Source: UBA2334 sp049653005
GTDB taxonomy: Bacteria > Pseudomonadota > Gammaproteobacteria > Burkholderiales > Burkholderiaceae_C
NCBI GenBank assembly: GCA_049653005.1
Contig: JBASFL010000066.1
Location: 42,640-106,639, forward strand
Direction: 5' to 3'
Length of the DNA: 64,000 nt
In this document: positions 40,442 to 48,420 of the stretch, piece after piece
Position numbering within the stretch: position 1 is the first letter of the stretch
Layout: the number at the start of each line of letters is the position of its first letter
Made by a program: the position numbers and the translations under genes
Notes under the pieces: generated by a model
Told to the model about the DNA's origin: nothing
The model's database searches: none
What the model saw: the letters and a program-made list of their open reading frames with translations, nothing else

Positions 40442-42463
40442 ATGAGTTCGACACTCTCCGTAGGAACGCTGCTTGCCGTTCCACTCGCTCCCTTGGTTGG
40501 CGCTCTTCTGGCTGGCATATTGGGTACCCAATTCGGTGGTAACTGGATTGGTCGCCGTTTGTCGCATACCCTCACGATCTTGGGGGTGGCCATTGCATTT
40601 GTTTTGTCTGCCTTGACTTTGAAGTCAGTTGCCTTGGATGGTGCAAGGTTCAACGCCACCATTTATGAGTGGATGGTGGTAGGCAACCTCAAAATGGAAG
40701 TGGGATTTTTGGTGGATGGCCTGACGGCCATGATGATGTGCGTGGTGACTTTCGTGTCATTGATGGTGCACATTTACACCATTGGCTACATGGAAGAGGA
40801 CGAAGGCTATAACCGTTTCTTTGCCTATATTTCCCTTTTCACCTTCTCCATGCTCATGCTGGTCATGAGCAACAACTTGCTCCAGCTGTTTTTCGGCTGG
40901 GAAGCAGTGGGCTTGGTTTCATACTTGTTGATTGGCTTTTGGTTTAACAAGCCAACGGCTATTTTCGCCAATATGAAGGCATTTCTGGTTAACCGCGTCG
41001 GTGACTTCGGATTTATCTTGGGCATTGGCTTGATAGCTGCGTTCACAGGGTCGCTGAATTACACCGAGGTATTTGGTAAGTCTGGTGAGCTTGCCACCCT
41101 GCAACTGCCTGGCACATCTTGGATGCTGGTCACGGTTATTTGTATTTGTTTGTTCATCGGGGCGATGGGCAAATCTGCTCAGTTTCCATTGCATGTGTGG
41201 TTGCCTGATTCCATGGAGGGTCCAACACCCATTTCCGCGTTGATCCACGCCGCGACGATGGTGACTGCGGGTATTTTCATGGTGGCTCGTATGTCGCCGC
41301 TGTTTGAACTCAGTGATGTTGCACTGAATTTCATTTTGGTGATTGGGGCAATCACCGCGTTGTTTATGGGCTTTCTTGGCATCATCCAAAACGACATCAA
41401 ACGTGTGGTTGCGTATTCGACGTTGTCCCAGTTGGGTTACATGACGGTCGCGTTGGGCGCATCTGCGTATTCAGTCGCCGTGTTCCACTTGATGACACAT
41501 GCCTTTTTCAAAGCTCTGCTGTTTTTGGCAGCCGGATCTGTGATCATGGGCGTTCACCACAATCAGGATATCCGCTGGATGGGGGGGCTGCGAAAGTACA
41601 TGCCCATCACTTGGATCACTTCGCTGTTGGGCTCACTTGCATTGATTGGTACACCGCTGTTTGCTGGGTTTTACTCAAAAGACAGCATCATTGAGGCGGT
41701 TCATTTCAGTCATTTGCCTGGTGCAGGTTTTGCTTATTTCGCGGTGTTGGCAGGGGTATTCATCACGGCGTTTTACTCGTTTCGCATGTATTTTTTGGTC
41801 TTCCACGGCAAGGAACGTTTTGACCAAAATCCGGAGGCACACCACGGGCACGACGACCATGGGCACCATGGACATGACGACAAGCCGCATGAATCCCCTT
41901 GGGTAGTGACTGTGCCTCTGGTTCTGCTTGCAGTGCCGTCGGTTTTGATTGGATTTTTGACGGTCATGCCCATGTTGTTTGGCGATTTTTTGAAAGACGC
42001 CATCACGGTCAATACCGCGCTTCACCCTTCGATGGTGGAGCTTGCCAAGCTGATTCATGGCCCCGTTGAGCTTGCGGTGCATGCGCTTGCCACCCCAGCG
42101 TTTTGGTTGGCCTTGTCCGGTGTTGTGGTCGCTTGGTACATGTATTTGGTGAACCCAGCGGTACCCGCTGCATGTCTGAAGGCTTTGAAGCCTGTGCATA
42201 CCGTTCTTGAAAACAAGTACTACCTGGATTGGTTCAACGAGAACGTGTTGGCTAAAGCCGCTCGTGGCTTGGGCATTGGGTTCTGGAAGGGCGGCGACCA
42301 AGGTTTGATCGAAGGTGCCGTGGTGAACGCCAGTTGGAAGCTGGTGGGCTTGGTTTCCAAGGTGGTCAAGTTTGCCCAAACTGGGTTCCTGTACCACTAT
42401 GCCTTGGTCATGTTGGCAGGTTTGTTCCTGTTCCTCACCTATTTTGTGTGGCTCGCCAAGTAA
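40442..42463 (+). CDS. nuoL: NADH-quinone oxidoreductase subunit L
   Basis: 673 residues; antiporter-like proton-pumping subunit at the distal end of the membrane arm, with the long lateral helix at its C-terminus. Motifs FFGWEAVGLVSYLLIGFW, MGKSAQFPLHVWLPDSMEGPTPISALIHAATMV and HLMTHAFFKALLFLAAGSV. A loop around residues 467-485 is rich in His and Asp (HHGHDDHGHHGHDDKPH), between helices near the end of the conserved core. Confidence 0.97.
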   Translation: MSSTLSVGTLLAVPLAPLVGALLAGILGTQFGGNWIGRRLSHTLTILGVAIAFVLSALTLKSVALDGARFNATIYEWMVVGNLKMEVGFLVDGLTAMMMCVVTFVSLMVHIYTIGYMEEDEGYNRFFAYISLFTFSMLMLVMSNNLLQLFFGWEAVGLVSYLLIGFWFNKPTAIFANMKAFLVNRVGDFGFILGIGLIAAFTGSLNYTEVFGKSGELATLQLPGTSWMLVTVICICLFIGAMGKSAQFPLHVWLPDSMEGPTPISALIHAATMVTAGIFMVARMSPLFELSDVALNFILVIGAITALFMGFLGIIQNDIKRVVAYSTLSQLGYMTVALGASAYSVAVFHLMTHAFFKALLFLAAGSVIMGVHHNQDIRWMGGLRKYMPITWITSLLGSLALIGTPLFAGFYSKDSIIEAVHFSHLPGAGFAYFAVLAGVFITAFYSFRMYFLVFHGKERFDQNPEAHHGHDDHGHHGHDDKPHESPWVVTVPLVLLAVPSVLIGFLTVMPMLFGDFLKDAITVNTALHPSMVELAKLIHGPVELAVHALATPAFWLALSGVVVAWYMYLVNPAVPAACLKALKPVHTVLENKYYLDWFNENVLAKAARGLGIGFWKGGDQGLIEGAVVNASWKLVGLVSKVVKFAQTGFLYHYALVMLAGLFLFLTYFVWLAK

Positions 42464-42476
42464 GGAGAAGAATTAA

Positions 42477-43952
42477 ATGGGTTTGTTGAGCCTCGCGATT
42501 TGGACACCAGTTTTGTTTGGTGTTGTGCTGCTGGCGGTGGGTCGGGACGACCAAGCCGCAGTGGTGCGGTGGATAGCATTGGTGGGGGCTTTGGTCAGCT
42601 TGGCCATCACTGTGCCTCTATACACCGGTTTTGTGAACGACACGGCTGCCATGCAGTTCGTTGAAAAGGCGTTGTGGATTGAGCGCTTTCAAATTCACTA
42701 TCACTTGGGTGTGGATGGAATTTCGCTCTGGCTGATTCCTTTGACGGCTTTCATCAACGTCATTGTGGTGATATCTGCGTGGGAGGTCATCACCGAGCGC
42801 GTCAACCAATACATGGGTGCGTTCCTGATTTTGTCGGGTCTGATGATTGGGGTCTTCAGCGCACTCGATGGCATGTTGTTTTACGTGTTTTTTGAGGCTA
42901 CGCTCATTCCCATGTACCTCATCATCGGTATTTGGGGCGGGCCAAACAAAATTTACGCAGCATTCAAATTCTTTTTGTACACCCTCATGGGCTCCCTGCT
43001 CATGCTGGTTGCGTTGATTTACCTTTACAACCAATCGGGTGGCAGTTTTGACATCTTGACTTGGCACAAGTTGCCCTTGGGTGCCAAGGCTCAAACCTTG
43101 TTGTTCTTTGCTTTCTTCGCTGCATTTGCCGTGAAAGTTCCCATGTGGCCGGTTCACACCTGGTTGCCGGATGTGCACGTGGAAGCGCCAACTGGCGGGT
43201 CTGCTGTGCTTGCGGCCATCATGTTGAAACTCGGTGCTTACGGTTTTCTGCGCTTTTCCATGCCAATCACGCCAGATGCATCCCATGAATGGGCTGGGCT
43301 GATGGTGGGTTTGTCGTTGGTGGCGGTCCTTTATGTGGGATTGGTTGCCATGGTGCAGCAAGACATGAAAAAGCTGGTTGCTTACTCATCCGTGGCACAC
43401 ATGGGGTTTGTGACACTCGGATTTTTCGTGTTCAACGATTTGGGTGTTTCCGGCGCCATCGTGCAGATGATTGCACATGGTTTTGTGTCTGCGGCGATGT
43501 TCCTGAGCATTGGTGTGTTGTACGACCGCATGCACTCCCGTCAAATTGCCGACTACGGCGGTGTGGTGAACACCATGCCCAAGTTCGCGGCATTTGCGTT
43601 GTTGTTTGTCATGGCCAACTGTGGCCTGCCGGGCACCGCCGGTTTTGTGGGCGAGTGGATGGTCATTTTGGCCGCAGTCAAGGCCAATTTCTGGGTGGGT
43701 GCTTTGGCAGCCACGGCTCTGATATTCGGCGCTGCATACAGCCTTTGGATGTTCAAACGTGTTTATTTGGGCGCACCAGGCAATGCACATGTCAAAGAAT
43801 TGGTGGACATCAATGCCCGTGAATTTCTGATGTTGGGTTTGTTGGCCGTTGCTGTGCTGGCCATGGGGGTCTACCCCAAACCGTTCACTGACGTGATGAA
43901 CACATCTGTTGCCCAGCTGCTCCAGCACGTTGCCGTGTCCAAGCTGCCCTGA
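42477..43952 (+). CDS. nuoM: NADH-quinone oxidoreductase subunit M
   Basis: 491 residues; antiporter-like proton-pumping subunit with fourteen or so membrane helices. Motifs FYVFFEATLIPMYLIIGIWG, FAVKVPMWPVHTWLPDVHVEAPTGGS and VAYSSVAHMGFV. GGAG lies eight bases before the ATG. Confidence 0.98.
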   Translation: MGLLSLAIWTPVLFGVVLLAVGRDDQAAVVRWIALVGALVSLAITVPLYTGFVNDTAAMQFVEKALWIERFQIHYHLGVDGISLWLIPLTAFINVIVVISAWEVITERVNQYMGAFLILSGLMIGVFSALDGMLFYVFFEATLIPMYLIIGIWGGPNKIYAAFKFFLYTLMGSLLMLVALIYLYNQSGGSFDILTWHKLPLGAKAQTLLFFAFFAAFAVKVPMWPVHTWLPDVHVEAPTGGSAVLAAIMLKLGAYGFLRFSMPITPDASHEWAGLMVGLSLVAVLYVGLVAMVQQDMKKLVAYSSVAHMGFVTLGFFVFNDLGVSGAIVQMIAHGFVSAAMFLSIGVLYDRMHSRQIADYGGVVNTMPKFAAFALLFVMANCGLPGTAGFVGEWMVILAAVKANFWVGALAATALIFGAAYSLWMFKRVYLGAPGNAHVKELVDINAREFLMLGLLAVAVLAMGVYPKPFTDVMNTSVAQLLQHVAVSKLP

Positions 43953-43972
43953 AGACCCACACCGAGATAGCA

Positions 43973-45457
43973 ATGATTGACAACCTCAGCTGGGTGGTGG
44001 CCTACCCTGAAATTCTTCTTTTGGTCATGGCGTGTGTCATCGCGCTCGTCGATTTGGGGGTTAAAACCCCACTGCGCGGCACAACTTATGCACTCACCCT
44101 CATGACCCTGGGCGCCCTTGCGCTTCTGTTGGCGCTTTACGCCAACACGGGTCAAACCGCTTTCGGTTTTGGTGGCATGGTGGTCACCGATCCCCTGGGC
44201 AATTGGCTGAAGTGCTTTGCCAGTTTGGCAATGATGGCAACGCTGGTCTATGGACGCACCTATTCCGCGTCTCGTGACATGTTGCGCGGTGGAGAGCTCT
44301 TTTCTTTGTCGTTGTTTTCGTTGCTGGGCATCTTCGTGATGATCTCTGGCCACAATTTCTTGGTGATCTACCTCGGGTTGGAAATGCTCACCTTGTCCAG
44401 CTATGCGCTGGTGGCTTTGCGGCGTGACGATGCCCGTTCAACAGAAGCCGCCATGAAGTACTTTGTACTGGGTGCGCTGGCCAGTGGTTTCATGTTGTAC
44501 GGCATGTCCATGCTCTACGGTGCAACGGGGTCGCTTGACTTGGTCAAAGTGTTTGACGGTGTCGGGGCTGGCGTGGCCAACAAGCAGGTGCTGGTGTTGG
44601 GCGTGGTGTTTCTGGTGGCCGGCTTGGCTTTCAAGCTGGGGGCGGTGCCCTTTCACATGTGGATTCCCGACGTTTACCACGGCGCACCCACTTCGGTGAC
44701 TTTGCTGATTGGCGGGGCTCCAAAGCTGGCGGCATTTGCCATCGTGATCCGCCTGTTGGTGGAGGGATTGATGCCGCTCTCCATTGACTGGCAGCAAATG
44801 CTCGCTGTTCTGGCTGTGGGGTCTTTGCTGGTCGGTAACTTTGCGGCCATTGCACAGACCAACCTCAAGCGCATGCTGGCCTTCTCCACCATTTCACAAA
44901 TGGGCTTCTTGTTGCTGGCCTTTGTGGCCGGTCGTGTGGGCGACGACGTCAGCAATGCAGGCAATGCTTACAGCGCTGCCATGTTCTACACCATCACCTA
45001 CGTGTTGACCACGTTGGCCACTTTCGGGGTGATGCTCGTGTTGTCTCGACAGGGTTTTGAATCTGAAGAGGTGGTCGATTTTGCAGGGCTGAACCAGCGC
45101 AGTCCTGTTTTGGCCGGTGTCATGGCCATCTGCATGTTCTCTCTTGCAGGGGTGCCGCCTTTGGTGGGTTTCTACGCCAAGTTGTCGGTCTTGCAGGCGT
45201 TGTTGGCGTCCAGCCAATCGGTTTACATCGGCTTGGCCGTGTTTGCTGTGCTGATGTCGTTGGTGGGCGCTTTTTACTACTTGCGTGTGGTCAAAGTCAT
45301 GTACTTTGACACTCCCACCCAGACGGCGGCTATCGAAGCACCGGCGGATGCCCGTGTCTTGTTGTATGTGAACGGTCTGGCGGTGTTGTTGTTGGGTGTG
45401 ATGCCGGGTGGTCTGATGACCCTCTGCGGTCAAGCCATCGCTCAGCTCATCCGTTAA
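43973..45457 (+). CDS. nuoN: NADH-quinone oxidoreductase subunit N
   Basis: 494 residues; third antiporter-like subunit. Motifs YLGLEMLTLSSYALVALRRDD, FKLGAVPFHMWIPDVYHGAPTSVTLLIGGAPKLAAF and AFSTISQMGFLLLAF. Last nuo gene; the following DUF2818 gene begins 11 bp later and is probably cotranscribed. Confidence 0.98.
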   Translation: MIDNLSWVVAYPEILLLVMACVIALVDLGVKTPLRGTTYALTLMTLGALALLLALYANTGQTAFGFGGMVVTDPLGNWLKCFASLAMMATLVYGRTYSASRDMLRGGELFSLSLFSLLGIFVMISGHNFLVIYLGLEMLTLSSYALVALRRDDARSTEAAMKYFVLGALASGFMLYGMSMLYGATGSLDLVKVFDGVGAGVANKQVLVLGVVFLVAGLAFKLGAVPFHMWIPDVYHGAPTSVTLLIGGAPKLAAFAIVIRLLVEGLMPLSIDWQQMLAVLAVGSLLVGNFAAIAQTNLKRMLAFSTISQMGFLLLAFVAGRVGDDVSNAGNAYSAAMFYTITYVLTTLATFGVMLVLSRQGFESEEVVDFAGLNQRSPVLAGVMAICMFSLAGVPPLVGFYAKLSVLQALLASSQSVYIGLAVFAVLMSLVGAFYYLRVVKVMYFDTPTQTAAIEAPADARVLLYVNGLAVLLLGVMPGGLMTLCGQAIAQLIR

Positions 45458-45468
45458 GGGCCTGACCC

Positions 45469-45765
45469 ATGTCCATGGACGCATCGGTTTGGTTGGTGGT
45501 TGTGTTGGCTCTTGTGGGCGCCAACCTTCCGTTTGTCAGTGAACGCTTGATGGCCATTTTGCCCGCCAGGCAGGGCAAAACGTTGTGGGTTCGCTTGGGC
45601 GAACTCACCGCGTTGTACTTTTTGGTCGGCGGTCTGGCGTTGCTGCTCGAACAAGCTGCCGGGCAGATTTACCCCCAGCGTTGGGAGTTTTACGCCACCA
45701 CTGCCGCGTTGTTTGTGACGCTGGCATTTCCCGGCTTTGTGTTTCGCTACCTGCGAAAAAACTGA
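45469..45765 (+). CDS. DUF2818 membrane protein
   Basis: 98 residues, predicted three membrane segments (VWLVVVLALVGANLPFV, LTALYFLVGGLALLLEQAAG, FYATTAALFVTLAFPGFVF) and a basic C-terminus. Genes of this family commonly follow nuoN in Burkholderiales; the function is unknown, and a link with complex I rests only on position. A second ATG at 45475 is an alternative start. Confidence 0.85.
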   Translation: MSMDASVWLVVVLALVGANLPFVSERLMAILPARQGKTLWVRLGELTALYFLVGGLALLLEQAAGQIYPQRWEFYATTAALFVTLAFPGFVFRYLRKN

Positions 45766-45809
45766 GCACCACGGCCTGACTGCGCCCCTCCCTCAGGGAA
45801 GTCAGCAAG

Positions 45810-46457
45810 GTGAGCACTGTGCAGCGCATCAACGACTCCGGGTTGGTTGAGATTGGTGTGGCAAGACACGTGTTGCTGCAGGGGCAGATGCTTCACGTGG
45901 TCAAAGACAGGATTCGTTTGCCCGATGGGGGTGCTGCCACCCGAGAGTTTGTGATTCACCCCGGCGCGGTGATGGTGGTGCCCTTGCTGGATGACGGGCG
46001 CGTGGTGTTGGAGCGCCAATACCGTTACCCCATGGGCCGAGTGATGGTTGAGTTCCCTGCCGGCAAACTCGATGAGGGCGAGCCCAGTCTGGTGTGCGCT
46101 CAGCGTGAGTTGCGCGAAGAAACCGGCTATTCCGCCGCTGAGTGGGCCTTTGCAGGCACGGTTCACCCTGTTATTTCGTATTCCACCGAGCACATCGATG
46201 TCTGGTTTGCACGGCAGTTGACGGCCGGGCCTCGTGATTTGGATGTCGGTGAATTTTTGGATGTGTTTGCGGCCTCTGTCGATGAATTGCTGCACTGGTG
46301 TTTGACCGGTGCGGTGACGGACGCGAAAACCCTGTCCGGGGTGCTCTGGCTGCAAAACCACTTGGCTGGCCGTTTGCCCTTGGCATGGGGCGGGCCGGAT
46401 CCCAGCCAGCACGTTCAACCCGCTGGGCCCCGCGTGCCCCGGTTGGAAGGGGCTTGA
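45810..46457 (+). CDS. NUDIX hydrolase, ADP-ribose pyrophosphatase type
   Basis: 215 residues from a GTG at 45810. The NUDIX box is complete (GKLDEGEPSLVCAQRELREETGY), with the upstream glutamine-tyrosine-arginine region LERQYRYPMGRVMVEFPAG typical of ADP-ribose pyrophosphatases (NudF-like). Expected to cleave ADP-ribose or a similar nucleoside diphosphate derivative in the cytoplasm. It ends two bases before the next gene, which starts with GTG. Confidence 0.9.
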   Translation: MSTVQRINDSGLVEIGVARHVLLQGQMLHVVKDRIRLPDGGAATREFVIHPGAVMVVPLLDDGRVVLERQYRYPMGRVMVEFPAGKLDEGEPSLVCAQRELREETGYSAAEWAFAGTVHPVISYSTEHIDVWFARQLTAGPRDLDVGEFLDVFAASVDELLHWCLTGAVTDAKTLSGVLWLQNHLAGRLPLAWGGPDPSQHVQPAGPRVPRLEGA

Positions 46458-46459
46458 CC

Positions 46460-46975
46460 GTGAAAGTGCTCAACCTCCAATGTGGTCTGGGCCATGGGTT
46501 TGAGGGCTGGTTTGGCAACGAAGCCGATTACCAGGACCAGCAGACCCGTGGGTTGGTGACCTGTCCGCTGTGCGGTGATGGTCAGGTGGTGAAGCTTCCG
46601 TCTGCCCCCAGGTTGAACCTGCACACCCCGACGACCCCGCGCACGGGCGGCCCCACAACGCCTGCGGGTGAACAGTCACAGCCGAAAGATGCCCCCGCAA
46701 CCGCTGCCAAGGGCGATGTGTCTCCAGGCAATGGTGCTGCAATGCCCCGCGAACTGCAAACTTTGTGGGTGCGTGCCATGCGCGAGGTCATGGCCCGCAC
46801 CGAGGACGTGGGGCCACGGTTCCCCGAACAGGCATTGCGCATGCACCACGGTGAAGAGGCCGTGCGGGCCATCCGCGGGCAGGCCACGCCCGAGCAGGCC
46901 CGTGCGCTGTTGGACGAGGGCGTGGAGCTGCTGCCACTGCCCATGCTTCCAGGGTTGAACGAAACCCTGCAATAA
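46460..46975 (+). CDS. DUF1178 family protein
   Basis: 171 residues, GTG start at 46460 (VKVLNLQC) right after the NUDIX stop. N-terminal zinc-ribbon-like part: QCGLGHGFEGWFGNEADYQDQQTRGLVTCPLCG, then a low-complexity Pro/Thr/Ala linker and a C-terminal helical part (LWVRAMREVMARTEDVGPRFPEQALRMHHGE). Family of unknown function, conserved in proteobacteria and often downstream of nuo in this order. Confidence 0.85.
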   Translation: MKVLNLQCGLGHGFEGWFGNEADYQDQQTRGLVTCPLCGDGQVVKLPSAPRLNLHTPTTPRTGGPTTPAGEQSQPKDAPATAAKGDVSPGNGAAMPRELQTLWVRAMREVMARTEDVGPRFPEQALRMHHGEEAVRAIRGQATPEQARALLDEGVELLPLPMLPGLNETLQ

Positions 46976-46991
46976 GGGCCGCTGAAAGCCC

Positions 46992-48308
46992 TCAAGGGTA
47001 CAAACCCCGCATTTCCCGGGCGTGCAGTATCCGCTTGCAAGCCACGATGAACGTGGCGGTGCGCAGGCTGACGCCATGGTCTTGGGCCACTTGCCACACC
47101 CCCGCGAATGCTTCGCGCATGATGCGCACCAGCCGGGCATTGATTTCATCCTCTGACCAGAAAAAGCTGGAGAAGTCTTGCACCCACTCGAAATAACTGA
47201 CGGTCACCCCCCCGGCGTTGGCAATCACATCGGGCAGGACCAAGATGCCGCGCTCGTTCAGGATGTCGTCCGCTTGCGGTGTGGTGGGGCCGTTGGCGCC
47301 TTCGATCACCATCCGCGCTTGAATGCGGTTCGCGTTCGCCGCCGTGATTTGCCCTTCCAGGGCCGCTGGGATCAGGATGTCACAGGGGACGTCCCAAAAC
47401 GCGTCGGGCGCCAACACCTCGGCCGGCTCGAACCCCGCCACTGTGCCCACCCGTGCCACGTGGGCCAGCAGCGCGTTCACATCCAGCCCACCCGGTTGGT
47501 ACAAGGTACCGCCGTGGTCTTGCACCGCGACCAGGCGTGCCCCGGCCTGTGCAAACAGTTTGGCCGCGATGCCTCCCACGTTGCCAAAGCCCTGAACCGC
47601 GATGCGGGCCGTGCTCACGTCCAGCCCAATGTGTGCGGCCGCTTCGCAGCCCACGGTGTAGACACCCCTGCCAGTGGCCTCGCGACGGCCCAGTGAGCCG
47701 CCCAAATCCACCGGTTTGCCGGTGACCACGCCGGTGGCGGTGGAGCCTTCGTTCATCGAATACGTGTCCATCATCCACGCCATCACCTGTTCGTTGGTGT
47801 TCACGTCGGGTGCGGGAATGTCTTTGGTGGGGCCGATGATGATGCCAATTTCGCTGGTGTAGCGCCGTGTCACACGCTCCAGTTCACCCAGCGACAGCAA
47901 TTTTGGGTTCACGCGAATGCCCCCTTTGGCCCCGCCAAAGGGCACGTTGACTGCGGCGTTTTTGATGGACATCCAGGCCGACAGCGCCATCACTTCCGAC
48001 AAGGTGACATCCTGGTGAAACCGCACCCCGCCTTTGCCCGGGCCCCGCGAGGTGTTGTGTTGCACCCGGTAGCCTTCGAAGTGCGCCACGGTGCCGTTGT
48101 CCAGCTGAATGGGCACGTCCACGATCAATGCCCGCTTGGGGCGTTTCAGGGTTTCCAGCCAGCGGCTCAGGTGACCCAGGTAAGGCGCCACGCGGTCCAC
48201 CTGCTGCAAATAGGTGCCCCAAGGGCCGAGGTTGTCGGCTTGCAAATACGAGGGCAGGGCGTGCGGTGCTGCGGCGGTCCCGTTGGGTGAAAAGGTGGGG
48301 GATGGCAT
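46992..48308 (-). CDS. gdhA: Glutamate dehydrogenase (Glu/Leu/Phe/Val family)
   Basis: 438 residues. Interconverts glutamate with 2-oxoglutarate and ammonium using NAD(P). Substrate-binding motifs GPGKGGVRFHQDV, VPFGGAKGGIRVNPK with catalytic lysine, PAPDVNTNEQVMAWMMD, and the dinucleotide fold VQGFGNVGGIAAKLF. Cofactor preference cannot be fixed from sequence alone. It converges on the DUF1178 gene 16 bp away. It could assimilate ammonium made by NirBD, though it is not part of that cluster; a palindrome 85 bp upstream may be an operator. Confidence 0.94.
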   Translation of the reverse strand: MPSPTFSPNGTAAAPHALPSYLQADNLGPWGTYLQQVDRVAPYLGHLSRWLETLKRPKRALIVDVPIQLDNGTVAHFEGYRVQHNTSRGPGKGGVRFHQDVTLSEVMALSAWMSIKNAAVNVPFGGAKGGIRVNPKLLSLGELERVTRRYTSEIGIIIGPTKDIPAPDVNTNEQVMAWMMDTYSMNEGSTATGVVTGKPVDLGGSLGRREATGRGVYTVGCEAAAHIGLDVSTARIAVQGFGNVGGIAAKLFAQAGARLVAVQDHGGTLYQPGGLDVNALLAHVARVGTVAGFEPAEVLAPDAFWDVPCDILIPAALEGQITAANANRIQARMVIEGANGPTTPQADDILNERGILVLPDVIANAGGVTVSYFEWVQDFSSFFWSEDEINARLVRIMREAFAGVWQVAQDHGVSLRTATFIVACKRILHAREMRGLYP

Positions 48309-48392
48309 GTGGGGTGTCTCCGTTGTGTGTGGGAAAGCGCGAACTGTAGGGGCGCGTTTCTCTCCCGTCCAAGGCGGAGTTCACCTTCTTTC

Positions 48393-48407
48393 ATGCACCA
48401 AATGCAT
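48393..48407. promoter_or_regulatory. Inverted repeat upstream of gdhA
   Basis: ATGCA-CCAAA-TGCAT, a perfect 5-bp inverted repeat. The left half TGCACCAAA resembles the NtrC consensus TGCACCAAAATGGTGCA, but the right half differs. It lies in the 112-bp gap between gdhA and the exporter gene. Confidence 0.3.
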
Positions 48408-48420
48408 AACCTGGGGCTGC

